From Ctenosaura bakeri (Eukaryota; Chordata; Lepidosauria; Squamata; Iguanidae), in contig CAOLHI010001842.1 in NCBI GenBank assembly GCA_948474755.1, positions 248,001 to 312,000 on the forward strand: a stretch of DNA of 64,000 bases, read 5' to 3'. Shown piece after piece: positions 10,341-20,697 of the stretch. The number at the start of each line of letters is the position of its first letter. The stretch's first letter is position 1. A program made the position numbers and the translations under genes. Under the pieces are notes generated by a model. It had not been told where the DNA came from, made no database searches, and saw only the letters and a program-made list of their open reading frames with translations.

Positions 10341-11528
10341 TTAGTTTTCAAATCTTTTTATTAACCGATATAACAATATAACCACAATTAATCTTCTCAT
10401 TCATTGTAAATCAATTTAAACACAGTAAAAACAAAACCATATCCATGGCTTAATGTAAAAGAAACCATTTGTCCAATCCGAGTTTCCATGATATTTTCCT
10501 TAATGTATTTATAATACCGCATTTCATATCATTGCCCGATTATACAATTACACAGTTGTTTCTTCCCTTATTATTCTTCCTTTATGGTCTTCCTCAAGTC
10601 AGATTGGTTATTTCTAGATAGTATTGACCAACAATAATATATGCAACACGTTTTCTTCTGTAAATCTTTTATTCAGTTGATGCTTTGTTTGATTTTATTT
10701 TGTCCTAGATTTCTTTCTCCCAGAATCTTCTGCTTTTATTAGTACCTTACATCTTTAGCTTACTTTTATCTGCAGTTGTTCTTATGCAAATTATATATGT
10801 TTTATTTTTCCCTTCCCTTTACCCATTCAAGAATTCAAGAAGGATATTGACAAGCTGGAGCAAGTCCAGAGGAGGGCGACCAAAATGGTGAGGGGCCTGG
10901 AAGCCATGAAGCCCTATGAGGATAGACTGAGAGAGCTGGGGATGTTTAACCTGCAGAAGGTTAAGAGGGGACATGATAGCCATGTTCAAATATTTGAAGG
11001 GATGTCATATTGAGGACGGAGTGGGCTTGTTTTCTGCTGCTCCAGAGACTAGGACAAGGAGCAATGGATTCAAGCTGCAGGAAAGGAGATTCCGCCTGAA
11101 CCTCAGGAAGAACTTCCTGACGGTCAGAGTTGTCCGGCAGTGGAATAGGCTGCCTCGGAGAGTAGTGGAGGCTACTTCTTTGGAGGTTTTTAAGCAGAGG
11201 CTAGATGGCCATCTGTCAAAGGAAGTGCTATGCGGGTGTTCCTGCATGGCAGGGGGTTGGACTGGATGGCCCCTGGGGTCTCTCCCAACTCTACATTTCT
11301 ATGATTCTATGATTATACTTCTTCCCACCTTTTACTTTTATTCTATTTTCGTAAATTACCCTCATTCCTCTATTCCTTTCATGGCCAATTTTCCCCATTC
11401 GGTTTCGAGTATGGATAGAAATGGTTGCCCATCAAATTGCTTCGTAGAGTTTTTAGATAATATTGTGGTTAATTTATCCATCTCGATTAGATCGTACATC
11501 TTAATTAGCCAATCTTGTATTTCTGGTA
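10341..11528 (-). mobile_element. L1-like retrotransposon with intact target duplication, containing a CR1
   Basis: The two flanks carry an exact 18-bp duplication, TCCAAACCGAGCGGTTAT, at 10323..10340 and 11529..11546. The left end is AT-rich with TTTTTATTAA, the expected tail of a minus-strand L1; the right part translates on the minus strand as a LINE ORF fragment ([11 protein letters not shown]). The interior is split by a plus-strand CR1 (10832..11313). Confidence 0.8.
10832..11313 (+). mobile_element. CR1 LINE 3' end, young, nested in L1
   Basis: Starts in the [13 protein letters not shown] region, has a frame break near 10955, then an open frame (10973 onward) through Arg-Leu-Asp-Gly-His and ends with TCTATGATTCTATGAT at 11297..11313. 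It interrupts the L1 that has its own target copies outside. Confidence 0.92.
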
Positions 11529-11546
11529 TCCAAACCGAGCGGTTAT

Positions 11547-11979
11547 GTTGAATGAAAAGGGAAAGGGAGAGATTGGGCGAGAGAGACAGAGAAAAATTGC
11601 GATGCGTTTAGCTTGAACATCGGACCTCGTTTGTCTCCGCGGAAAATGTCAGCCCAGTATGAAGTAGCCACAAAAGGGCAAACCTAACATTACTGCTTTC
11701 TAGGGAAACCACTGCAAGTCAGAGGATGTTTATCGGCAGTGCCTTTTACAAGAATTAGTAGTACTGTCACATTTGGCATCTTCATCCAAAGTTCCTCCGC
11801 CATGCTTATGGAGTCTAGATCGGTGGTTCCTTAACCTTTTCTTTACCAGGGACCTCCTGCAGGTAGAATTTTTTGCCAGGGGCTTAACTCCAGATTTAAA
11901 TTTTTAAATTTAGATTTAAATATTCAGATATTTATTTAAATAGTCAAATATTTATTTATTAAAGGCATCTGGAGACTAT
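11547..11979. other. Unassigned sequence, possible hAT end
   Basis: At 11823 the stretch GGTGGTTCCTTAACCTTTTC followed by CCAGGGACC resembles hAT-type termini (CAGTGGTTCTCAA class) but no partner end was found. The AAATATTTATTTA run at about 11900..11960 is simple sequence. Confidence 0.3.
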
Positions 11980-12127
11980 GGCCATTTCCACACTAGACTG
12001 TTATAGCGCTATTATTCCGCTTTCAACATCCTAGGAGGCTTCCCCTCCCCAAACTGCAAACCCCAGGATTCCATGGGATGTTGCAAGTGGAATCATAGCA
12101 CTATAACAGTCTAGTGTGGAAATGGCC
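11980..12127. mobile_element. Palindromic DNA element
   Basis: Ends GGCCATTTCCAC and GTGGAAATGGCC, mirror arms around GGAGGCTTCCCCTCC; part of the left arm is deleted. The mirror symmetry extends outside the element into ACTAT/ATAGT. Confidence 0.88.
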
Positions 12128-12331
12128 ATAGTTTCTCCAAGGCTGAGAGTGCAGCAAACCAGCAGGTTGAAACTGGGGAAGGATCTGGCCAGACGTCAGT
12201 AAATCAAGCCCTGGTTTGCATCACATAAAGGTTACTGTGAGTTCATTCCTCCCAAGGGAAGCAACAATTAGCTCTGTAATGCTTAATATTCATTGGAGAA
12301 TCGATGCCATTGCAGCAGCTGATCTGCTTAA

Positions 12332-12431
12332 GGGGGCTTTGGAGACCCCTCCCTAAACTGCAAACCCCAGGATTCCATAGGATGTTGCAAGTGGAATAAT
12401 AGTGCTATAACAGGCTAGTGCGGAAATGGCC
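12332..12431. mobile_element. Palindromic DNA element, right arm only
   Basis: Contains the central CTTTGGAGACCCCTCCC and the complete right arm to GTGCGGAAATGGCC; the left arm is missing. Confidence 0.8.
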
Positions 12432-12880
12432 TTGGATTTATATTGGGTGTCCTTTTTAGCCCTGAGATGGAGCTGGTTAAAAAAAAATTCCCAAGCAATC
12501 AGATGCTTAATTCATTATTGTTCTTTTCTTACTCATCGCATTTCAAAGACCTCACAGCTTATCTCCTGCCACTTCTCAAGGGTTTCATCTTCCCATTTTG
12601 AAGTGGGTGGAAAGATCTCACGGCTTGATCCATGAGTAAAACTGTTATTCCATATTGAGTTAAACGGATGACACCGTTGCATATTTTAAAAACCTATGGA
12701 GGGTATATATTAGGAAAGGACTTCAAAGATTTTCTTTTGCTGGTGGAGAAAGTAAAACTCAGTTAGCCTTTTCAATAAAGGCGGGGTGATTTTTAAAACC
12801 AAGCTGCGATGCGTGACCGTAATGAAATATGAAGAATTTTGATTGATCGGGCCAGGGTGACAATAAAGGAGAAGTAGCTT
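12432..12880. other. Unassigned sequence
   Basis: No gene or repeat recognised. Confidence 0.3.
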
Positions 12881-12885
12881 AAATT

Positions 12886-12990
12886 CCCCAGATCCTGTCA
12901 GATCGTGGAAGCTAGTCAGGGTCAGCTCTGCTTAGTACTTGTATGGGAGATTGCCAACCAATCCCAGGTACTATAGGCTATATTTCATCG
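12886..12990 (+). mobile_element. 5S rRNA-derived SINE, partial
   Basis: The order of blocks follows 5S rRNA: GTCAGATCGTGGAAGCTA, AGGGTCAG, CTTAGTACTTGTATGGGAGA, then CCAGGTACTATAGGCTATATTTCA. The substitutions and the extra GCCAACCAAT show it is a retroposed SINE3-type copy and not a functional 5S gene. The same family lies at 37095. Confidence 0.8.
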
Positions 12991-13530
12991 AGTCCAACCC
13001 CATTCTGCCATGCAGGAGGAGACATCTGAAACACTCCTGGAAGACATCCATAGAATCATAGAATCATAGAAATGTAGAGTTGGAAGAGACCCCAGGGGCC
13101 ATCCAGTCCAACCCCCTGCCATGCAGGAACACCCTCAAAGCACTCCCAACAGATGGCCATCCAGCCTCCGCTTAAAAACCTCCAAGGAAGGAGACTCCAC
13201 TACACTCCGAGGCAGCAGATTCCACTGCCGGACAGCCCTGACCGTCTGGAAGTTCTTCCTGAGGTTCAGGTGGAATCTCCTTTCCTGCAGCTTGAATCCA
13301 TGGCTCCTTGTCCTGGTCTCTGGAGTGGCAGAAAACAAGCCCTCTCCTTCCTCTACGTGGCATCCCTTCAAAGATTTAAACATGGATATCATGTCCCCTC
13401 TTAACCTTCTCTTCTGCAAACTCTGTTTAGATACCTTCAAAGAAGGAGACTTCACTATGATCCAAGGCAGCGCATTCCACGGTTGAACAGCTCTTATAGT
13501 AAAAAAAAGCTCTTCCAAATGTTTAGGTAG
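12985..13530 (-). mobile_element. CR1 LINE 3' ends: a young copy inside an older one
   Basis: A short older CR1 piece (about 12985..13045, GAGTCCAACCCCATTCTGCC) is followed by a young minus-strand copy (13050..13425, tail ATAGAATCATAGAATCATAG, antisense ORF open 13135..13596) and then by more older CR1 (13425..13530, Phe-Lys-Glu-Gly-Asp-like antisense), as expected if the young copy inserted into the older one. Confidence 0.8.
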
Positions 13531-13531
13531 A

Positions 13532-13758
13532 AAAACCAATATGGTGTACTGGTTTGAACTTTGCAGATCAAGGTTCAAATCTTTATACTCAGCCATAGAA
13601 ACTCACTGGGTGACCTTGGACATGTCACACTATCTGGACCTCAGGAGAAGCCAGAGACAAACCCCCTCTGAACAGATCTTTCCAGGAAAGTCCCATGATA
13701 AGTTTGCCTTAGTGGCGCCACAAGTTGGAAATGACTTGAAGGCACATGACAACAATAT
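13532..13758 (+). mobile_element. CORE-type tRNA SINE
   Basis: Plus orientation: tRNA-like head CCAATATGGTGTACTGG with a B-box-like AAGGTTCAAATC, the CORE stretch CACTGGGTGACCTTGGACA, and the tail GAAATGACTTGAAGGCACATGACAACAA. Confidence 0.85.
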
Positions 13759-13809
13759 TTAGATTGAATCTCCTTTCTTGTATTTTGAATCCATTCATTC
13801 ATGTTGTAA

Positions 13810-13988
13810 GCCATTTCCGCACTAGCCTGTTATAGCACGATGATTCCACTTTCAACATCCTCTGGAATCCTGGGGTTTGCAGTTTTGGGAGGGGCCAGTG
13901 GGCCCCTCCCGAAACTGCAAACCCCAGGATTCCAGAGGATGTTGAAAGTGGAATCATTGCGCTATAACAGGCTAGTGCGGAAATGGCC
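13810..13988. mobile_element. Palindromic DNA element, near-perfect
   Basis: 179 bp, arms nearly exact mirrors around GGGGCCAGTGGGCCCC. Ends GCCATTTCCGC and GCGGAAATGGCC. Sits inside the older CR1 region to its right. Confidence 0.92.
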
Positions 13989-13991
13989 ATA

Positions 13992-14890
13992 GGCTCCAGA
14001 GCAGCAGAAGACAAGGTTGCTCCCACTCCTACGTGACCTCCCTCCAGATATTTAAAGACAGCTATCATTTCTCCTCTTGGTCTTCCCTTTGCCAAACTGA
14101 ACATACCCACCTGTTTCAGTTATGCCTCACAAAGCTTGATTTTCAGAGCTTTAATTATCTTGATCGCCCTCCTCTGGACATGTTCCATCTTGATGATATC
14201 CTTCTGGAGCTGTGGTGCCCAGAAAGGGACACATTATGGCAGGGTGAGGTCTAGCCAAAGCAGAATAGACAAGCACTGCTGCCTCCCTTGATCTGGATCC
14301 CTGTTGATGCAGCCCAGAACTGCATTGGCTTCGTCGAATGCTGCATCACACTGTTGACTCACATTTAGCCTTTGGTCTACTAAGACCCCTAGATTCTTTC
14401 CACGTGTACTGCTTTCAAGCCAGGTGTCACCTGTCCTGTGTTTGTGCAACCCATTTTTCCTGCATTGATGTAGTACCTTACATTTATCCCTGTTGAAATT
14501 TATTTGTTGAGTTTTGATCCAGCTCCTCAGTCTGTCAAGGTCATTTTGAGTTCTGTTCCCATCCTCTGCTACCTGTCCAATTTGGTGTCATCTGCAAAGT
14601 TTATAAGCATGCCTTCTATTTTGTCATCTAAGGCCATTTCTGCACTAGCCTGTTATAGTGCTATTATTCCACTTGCAACATCCTATGGAATCCTGGGGTT
14701 TGCAGTTGAGGCCGCTCCCTAAACTGCAAAGCCCAGGATTCCATAGGATGTTGAAAGTGGAATAATAGCACTATAACAGGCTAGTGCGGAAATGGCATAA
14801 GTCATTTATAAAAATGTCCAACAATGCTGGGCCCAGGACAGAACCCCGATGCATCCTCCTAGTCACTTCTTTTCAGGATGAAGAACAGGG
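13992..14890 (-). mobile_element. CR1 LINE, older copy, longer than most
   Basis: Antisense CR1 covering the ORF2 C-terminus back through Arg-Arg-Ala-Ile-Lys-Ile, Thr-Trp-Leu-Glu-Ser-Ser-Thr-Arg-Gly, Lys-Cys-Lys-Val-Leu and, beyond the nested palindromic element (14632..14797), to the Asp-Asp-Thr/Ile-Phe-Ile-Asn-Asp and Gly-Pro-Ser region near 14840. Many stops and frameshifts. Confidence 0.82.
14632..14797. mobile_element. Palindromic DNA element nested in CR1
   Basis: Mirror arms with ends GGCCATTTCTGC and GTGCGGAAATGGC; target duplication TAA (14629..14631 and 14798..14800). The CR1 reading resumes on the far side, giving a clean before/after comparison for the insertion. Confidence 0.92.
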
Positions 14891-15707
14891 TGAAAGTGGG
14901 ATTAGCCTATATTTAAGCCATGTGTGAGAATCATGTGATTCTGTTGAACTGAAAGCAGCCCTAGCTAGCATAATCAGTGATAAGGAATGATGGGCATTGC
15001 AGTCCAGCCATCTGCAAATATTTAGACCTGTTGATCAAATTGGGTCAGTGTTCTCTGTGAAACATGGGGCTCTCTAGATGTTGCTTTACTGCACCTTCCA
15101 TTGTTTCTCACTGTTGGTGACACAAGCTATGACAAGATGGGAAATGTGGTCCACCAAACATGGGCAGGTCACAGTGTTGTATACCCCTGTTTGGCATTAA
15201 CTGTCAGTGGCTTCCCAAGCCTTTTAGGCAGAGGACAGACTTTCCTGGACTCGCTTTCTGATCCTTCCATGCTGGAAATGGTGAGAACTTTGAAACCTGG
15301 TACCTTCTCCATGGAGACCAGGTGGTCCACCATTCAAGTACAGCATCTCCCTGAAATAAAGGAAGGTAATCTATGGGGCAAGACTTTCATCTGAGCAGCC
15401 TCATGAGCAGAGAGTGGAAAGATGACTTTTTTTAATACTACAATTTCCAGAATCCCCCAGATGAGGAGATTGAGAGCTTGAGCCCCAAAATGTTCCTACC
15501 TGCTCTCCTTACAATCTGTTCCAGGTTCTTGTCCTCTCCAGTAGAAGGGGTTCAGTTGGCAATTAATGAGAAAGACTCTTCTGGGGAAGTGACTCTTGGA
15601 CTATACCTCCCACAATCCACAGGATGAGAGGATTCTGAGAGTTGTAGTCCAACAATCACTTAGTAGTAGAGGCTGAGTTCCTACAGCTGTATAGGGTAAA
15701 ATTAAGA
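14891..15707. other. Unassigned sequence
   Basis: No gene seen. The longest plus frame (15101..15394) has no recognisable domain and I do not call it coding. Confidence 0.35.
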
Positions 15708-15931
15708 GCCAGTATGGCATAGTTGTTTGAGCACTGGAGTATGATTTTGGAGAACAGAGTTCAAATCACTACTTGGACATGGAAACCCACTGGGTGACCT
15801 TGGACAGGTCACACTTTCTCAGCCTCAGAGGAAGGCTACAGCAACCCCCCCCCCTGAACAAATTGTGCTAAGCAAACCCTGTGATAGGGTTGCCAAAAGT
15901 CAGAAACAACTTAAAGGCACACAACAACAAA
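15708..15931 (+). mobile_element. CORE-type tRNA SINE, full-length-looking
   Basis: Head GAGCCAGTATGGCATAGTTG, CORE stretch CCACTGGGTGACCTTGGACA, CTCAGCCTCAGAGGAAGGC, tail CAACTTAAAGGCACACAACAACAA. Confidence 0.88.
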
Positions 15932-16319
15932 GTGTAAAAATTGCTCCAGGATAGTTATGCTGGAGTTCTGCTATGCCAAAATTGAACTGGATCCTACCAT
16001 TGTGCAGTACCTTGCCCTCTCCTGTTGTGCAGTGGTGTAATCACTTCCCAGCCACCAAGCAAAGTGGAAGAACCTGCCAATCTCTTAGAAAGTGCGTTTA
16101 CTTGCATAATGCTTCTGCCAGCATAACACAACCCGGGCAGCTCAGTTAAGGAGACCACACTGCTGCAATCTCTAACAAAGTACAACCACTTGTGTGATCT
16201 CATGGATACCATCAGAGGTCACCCATAGGATTCCAGCCCATCATCCTAGACTATATCAGAATTGCATGACATAAACCTCTGCATGCAGAGTGACATACTA
16301 ATGGTACTATTCTGGCCTT
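15932..16319. other. Unassigned sequence
   Basis: No feature recognised up to the CTT target site of the next palindromic element. Confidence 0.3.
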
Positions 16320-16500
16320 GGCCATTTCCGCACTAGACTGTTCTAGTGCTATTATTCCACTTTCAACATCCTATGGAATCCTGGGCTTTGCAGTCTAGGG
16401 AGGTGTCTCAAAAGCCCCTCCCTAAACGGCAAAGCCCAGGATTCCATAGGATGTTGAAAGTGGAATAATAGCACTAGAACAGTCTAGTGCAGACATGGCC
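16320..16500. mobile_element. Palindromic DNA element
   Basis: 181 bp with mirror arms around TGTCTCAAAAGCCCC. Ends GGCCATTTCCGC and GTGCAGACATGGCC; target duplication CTT at 16317..16319 and 16501..16503. Confidence 0.92.
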
Positions 16501-16503
16501 CTT

Positions 16504-16810
16504 GTGTTAAGTGGCAACACTGAGCAACTGGAACAAAGAAACTGAATGTGCAACCTCACATGCATACACTTCCATGTGCAGTGTGTTCCATGTGCAATGC
16601 ATGTGCATGACAGTGTGAATATATGCTCATGCAGACCCATATGCAGTAGATATTCACATTCATGAGCATTTGCACGTCTGTGCAGGTGGCATGACATGCA
16701 CAACTCCTCTTTGCACATTGAACAAAAAAGTGTCCCACTGCTCCCATAGGCGAGCTGATGCATACAGAAAACACCAGCAAAACACCTAGTCCCAAGATTT
16801 CTGAACCCAA
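16504..16810. repeat. Dispersed repeat with TGCA-rich core
   Basis: Rich in ATGTGCA/TGCACAT units. Its right part (GTGTCCCACTGCTCCCATAGG to ACACCAGCAAAACACC) resembles 56160..56225; the minus-strand conceptual translations agree over Leu-Leu-Val-Phe-Ser-x-Cys-x-Ser-Ser-Pro and Gly-His-Phe-Phe. Nature unknown. Confidence 0.5.
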
Positions 16811-17383
16811 GACCACTGGCCTAGTTGCCCATCTCCACTGAGCCTGGGAGCCTGTTTAAAAAACAAACAAGCTGGAAGATTGATTGATGGAGCAGAGGCA
16901 GAAGTCATAGGCTTGACAGGTTGACATTGAGATGAATGCCATCTCTGGTCTCAGGAGCCTTAAAAGAAAAGGCTTTCCAACTGCCTCCTTCTCCAGTTCC
17001 TCCAGGGATCTCTTTACTATTCCGGTCAGATTCCTCTTCTCTTGGGTCAGCATGGATATCGACATCAGGTTTGACATGCATTAGAATAAGATTGGGCCAG
17101 ACGCTATCCTGATGGGGTTTCTGTTTTGTGCTTTGGTCTCTGGTAATTACATCAAGATTTAAAGGAGACTTCCTGGTGTGGTGCAGAGATGGCTAGTGGC
17201 TTCTGGGTTGTTGGAATGGCTAATCCATTCTGGCTTTCATTAGAACTTTAAGGGAGTTATCCAGGGTGCTGATGCTACTTTGGAAATAGGCTTGGGTAGC
17301 TCTTTGAAAGTTCGCATTAAAATCCAGAGTGAATTCACCAGATACATTTCTCCATGGACTTTTATGTACGTGTCTTTTTCAAA
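16811..17383. other. Unassigned sequence
   Basis: No gene or named repeat seen. Confidence 0.3.
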
Positions 17384-17385
17384 TA

Positions 17386-17861
17386 CAGTCAGTCCTCCAC
17401 ATTTGCAGGTTTGACTTTCATGGATTTGATTACTTGTGAGTTTCTTCAACTCCTGTTCTCCATCTCAAGTGCTTCTTTTCTGGGGGAACCTTCCCTCTCA
17501 GCTGCTCCCATCAAGCCGTGCAACTCTTAAAAAAAAACACCTTTGGTCCTCCTCCTCCTTCTTCACCACCAACTGCTGCTGCTTGGCCAGCTAAGGAGGT
17601 CTCGCAGCCCAATTTCTCAGCAACACAGACCCTCTCCCAATGCTCCCACACACCCAAGGAAGGACGTGGGTGACAGAGAGGAAGTATAGGGCCACTGTGC
17701 CAACCCACTCCCTTTCCCTGGCCTGGTTTGGATCCTGGGTGTTTTCCTCACCCCCTTGGCCCCGTTCCTGTAGACACACACTTATATTTTGATATTTGCA
17801 ATTTTAACACTTTTGCAAAGGTCCTCCACCCCTAACTGTATCAAATGTGGAGGGCCAACTG
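17386..17861 (-). mobile_element. pogo/Tigger-like non-autonomous DNA transposon, both ends present
   Basis: Terminal inverted repeats CAGTCAGTCCTCCACATTTG and its mirror CAAATGTGGAGGGCCAACTG, flanked by TA on both sides (17384..17385, 17862..17863). 476 bp, no transposase frame. Family members lie at 6951, 28364 and 49368. Confidence 0.82.
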
Positions 17862-17863
17862 TA

Positions 17864-18230
17864 TACAAATTCTTACGCAGACACTCTGGCAAAGAAATGT
17901 GTGAATGGCATGCATGGGGTTTTTGCTGCAATGTTTGGCACCTTGGAGAGCTCCAAGGTTCAGGACTGGAAAGATTTAGCAAAAAATTGTGCGGATTCAA
18001 CATTGACGTGGCAAGTCATCAATCTGTTTCCTTGCTTCGGGCAAAGCATTTACAAGGCCAAGCAGAAAGTGAGAAGTGACCTATTTGGACTATAGCTCCC
18101 GGGAGATCATGGGTTCTGTAGTCCAGACAAGTCCCCTCTCCAGGCTCTGGCCAAAAGTGGGAGGGGGTGGTCTTGGGAGACAAGAGGACCCAGATGCCAA
18201 GACCCTGCTGACCCTGTTTCTCTCTTCCAG
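17864..18230. other. Sequence upstream of the FBXO41 start-codon exon
   Basis: Presumed end of the first intron. It ends in a strong acceptor: the pyrimidine tract CCCTGTTTCTCTCTTCCAG with AG at 18229..18230. No repeat recognised; the last 150 bp are GC-richer than the surroundings. Confidence 0.5.
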
Positions 18231-18507
18231 TGACACCAGCTGTGCCCGATGCTGACCAGGCCTCCTGCTGCAGTCCCTTGGGGTCAGTGACTGGGATCCC
18301 CCACCTCCATGACTTCGCCTGCCCACCCCTAAGCCCAGCGATGACCTTGTGGAGCTCGCCTGCCCTCCTGCCTTGCCCCTCTCCCTCCGTCTTCACTGCC
18401 ACTTCCAGTGCCTCCCGCCACGTGCCTGCTGCACCATGAGAGGGGCCCGGCAGCTGGTTACCTGCGGAGGAGGAGGGCTGCTGCGCGGGGGGCGGAGCGG
18501 CTGAGGG
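18231..18507 (+). other. FBXO41: FBXO41 5' untranslated part of the start-codon exon
   Basis: Between the acceptor at 18229..18230 and the ATG at 18508 there is a GC-rich leader. The choice of acceptor rests on its pyrimidine tract; an unspliced promoter-proximal exon is the alternative. No in-frame ATG precedes the start codon without an intervening stop (TGA at 18502..18504). RNA data would settle the exon boundary. Confidence 0.6.
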
Positions 18508-19244
18508 ATGGCCTCCCTGGACCTGCCGTACCGCTGTCCGCGCTGCGGGGAACACAAGCGTTTCCGGAGCCTGTCCTCTCTGCGAGCCCACTTGGAGTAC
18601 AATCACACCTACGAGACCCTCTATGTCCTCTCCAAGACCAACAGCATCTGCGATGCTACCGTCTTCCCCCTGGCATCGGATTCCACCCTCCTGACCCCTG
18701 CCACCCGCCGGGACATCTTTGAGAGCACTTCCTTCCAGGGCAAGGAGCAGCGTTTCACCTGCGACCTCATCGCTGCCGACGAGCTGGAACCCTCGTCCTC
18801 TCCCGTGGCCTCCCGCTACGTCCACGAAATTGAGATCCCGCTCACCGAGATCTTCACCCGCAAGGCCATGACGTCGGCCACTACCCCGCCCGCTGCCGCT
18901 GCGGCTGCCGTAGCTGCGGTGGACGCGGCTTATGAGGAAGGTCTGACCCGCCTCAAGATCCGGGCCTTTGAGAAACTGGAAGTGGACAAACGCCTGGAGA
19001 AACTGACCGAAGAAGTGGAGCAGAAAATCGCCTCCCAAGTGGGACGCCTCCAGGTGGAATTGGACCGGAAGACCTCAGAGCTGGAGAAAGCCAAGCAGGA
19101 GAGTCTCCGGTTAAGCCGGGAAAAACAGGAGTTGGAGGATCGGGCTGTGGAGCTCTCCCGCCAGGTGGACGTCAGCGTGGAGATGTTGGCGTCCCTCAAG
19201 CAAGATCTTGTGCAGAAAGAACAGGAGCTGACCCGCAAACAACA
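18508..19244 (+). CDS. FBXO41: FBXO41, first coding exon (zinc finger and start of coiled coil)
   Basis: Encodes residues 1..245 plus two bases of codon 246. FBXO41 is an F-box protein of the SCF ubiquitin-ligase type, known mainly from neurons. The first 46 residues agree almost completely with the mammalian protein as I remember it. Residues 10..33 form a C2H2-like finger: Cys10, Cys13, His28, His33. Residues 34..140 are a linker with the conserved Phe-Glu-Ser-Thr-Ser-Phe-Gln-Gly-Lys-Glu (71..80) and Glu-Ile-Glu-Ile-Pro-Leu (107..112), and an alanine run at 129..137. From about 143 a heptad-rich coiled coil runs to the exon end (Leu-Glu-Lys-Leu-Thr-Glu-Glu-Val-Glu-Gln-Lys). The alanine- and histidine-rich inserts of the mammalian linker are shorter or absent. 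The donor is CA|GTGAGT at 19245..19250; the ORF runs into a TGA just past it. The surroundings are GC-rich, unlike the flanking repeats. Confidence 0.96.
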
Positions 19245-19245
19245 G

Positions 19246-19923
19246 TGAGTCCCCATTTCTGGTCACTTTCGGGTCTGTTGAAGGATGCAGAGGGTTGGTG
19301 GGATGGGCAAAGTGTATCCCATGGGTGATATGTGGACAATCCAGGACATTTTTGTTGCTCTCAGGGCCCTGCCAGGCCAAAAGAAAAAAAAAATTGAAGA
19401 AAAAAAAAAGTTTGCTCCAAAATGCCCTACCAAATTAGGTACCTTCTTCTTCTTTCCAAGAAATGCAGAAGACATTTCTATCATGTTTTGCTGCTCCAGA
19501 CCACCTTCAAAAGAGAGAGAGAGGGTGGTCTGCTTTATCATATTAGTTTTAGAATATTTCCAACAAGACAGGAAGCACACTTACAAAGGAGTACAGAAGG
19601 AAGGAAGTTTTGATGAGAGCTTGGTCAAGTGACTTTTTTGGGACCACAGCTGCCAGAATCCTCAAGCCCGCTGGCCATGCTGGTTGGAGAATTCAGAGAG
19701 CAATATTCCACTGTTTGATGCTCTGTCTTTGGCCAGGTAGCTTTCCCCAGTCAACTCTTGGTTCCGCTCTTGTCTATGAAAACATAGTGGTTCACAGAAA
19801 GCAAACTATAAGGAAACTATTTACTTGTTAAGATATTTATATTCCTCTCTGTATCCCTCTAACAGGGGTTTGCATGCCATAGCCAGGAAGAACGATGAGT
19901 TCTAAATTAATTAAGCAGAAAAG
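19246..19923. other. Start of the FBXO41 intron, unassigned
   Basis: No repeat named. The stretch CTACCAAATTAGGTACCTTCTTCTTCTTTCCAAGAAA at about 19427..19464, with one inserted base, recurs at about 25372..25408, so an unrecognised dispersed repeat is present here. Confidence 0.4.
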
Positions 19924-20550
19924 ACTGGAATTCTGTATTGCAGTTAATGAATTCATAACCCAGAGTTACGGATGTGTAACTGCTCTGTATTCAGTAAAAC
20001 GACATAGTTTTACTATAATATAAATACATAGTATATACTATACTATGTAAATGCTCCCCCCAAGCCCACCTTAACAGTGAGCAGCAGCATCAGGGCACGG
20101 GATCTCTTCTGTTGATCAGCAGAGGCATATCTAGCATCAACAGTGCCTAGGGCAAGCGTTGAAGCTGCACCCCTACCTCCAGGGCTGCTTCCTCTTCCTC
20201 CGCTAAATCTTAGGGGTTTTGCTCCCTGCCGTTGTGCACTGGTCCCCAGGGCATGTGCCATACTTGCCTCATCCTAGATACAACTCTGCTAAATAGAGCT
20301 TGAGGAGAGTGCCATTATCGTTCCTCTCCCACCACTGAGTGAGGCTGCAACAATCAGAAGCAGGACCTCAGTTGCAATTCCTCCCTCACTAGTGGGAGGG
20401 GCCTGGAAACATCCATCCTCCTTGCACCCTGATTGGCAGCTGAACGGACTTTGTTCTCCCGATGCAGCCCCTGGCTCTTAAGATGGGTTTGGCAGGGGTC
20501 AGGCCAGTAGACCTTACTAAGTACTTGATGTAGATTATCAGCGTAAATAA
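19924..20550. repeat. Dispersed repeat of unknown type (copy 1)
   Basis: Two blocks recur: 19924..20010 (AATTCATAACCCAGAGTTACG-like, CAGTAAAACGACATAG) resembles 39545..39650, and 20310..20530 (CACTGAGTGAGGCTGCAACAATCAGAAGC, GGAAACATC, GCTGAACGGACTTTGTTC) resembles 41310..41500. Possibly one element of about 600 bp split by later insertions at the second site (39545..41530 encloses two CR1 copies). No ORF and no clear ends found. Confidence 0.55.
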
Positions 20551-20697
20551 ATAATATCATGGGATCTCAGGACAGCGTAGAAAGTAAAATCAGTTGAAAC
20601 TATTTAAAACCATTTAAAAGCTAAAATGATTTTAAAATATAACTTAGACTAAAAGCTTTCAGGAGTATTGAATGAGTTAAAAACTGCTTAACACTTT

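Noticed and set aside
18019..19038. 339-codon minus-strand open frame opposite the FBXO41 exon
   Set aside because: It is the antisense shadow of a GC-rich conserved exon, with low-complexity Gly/Arg/Ser composition and no domain; the plus frame matches FBXO41.
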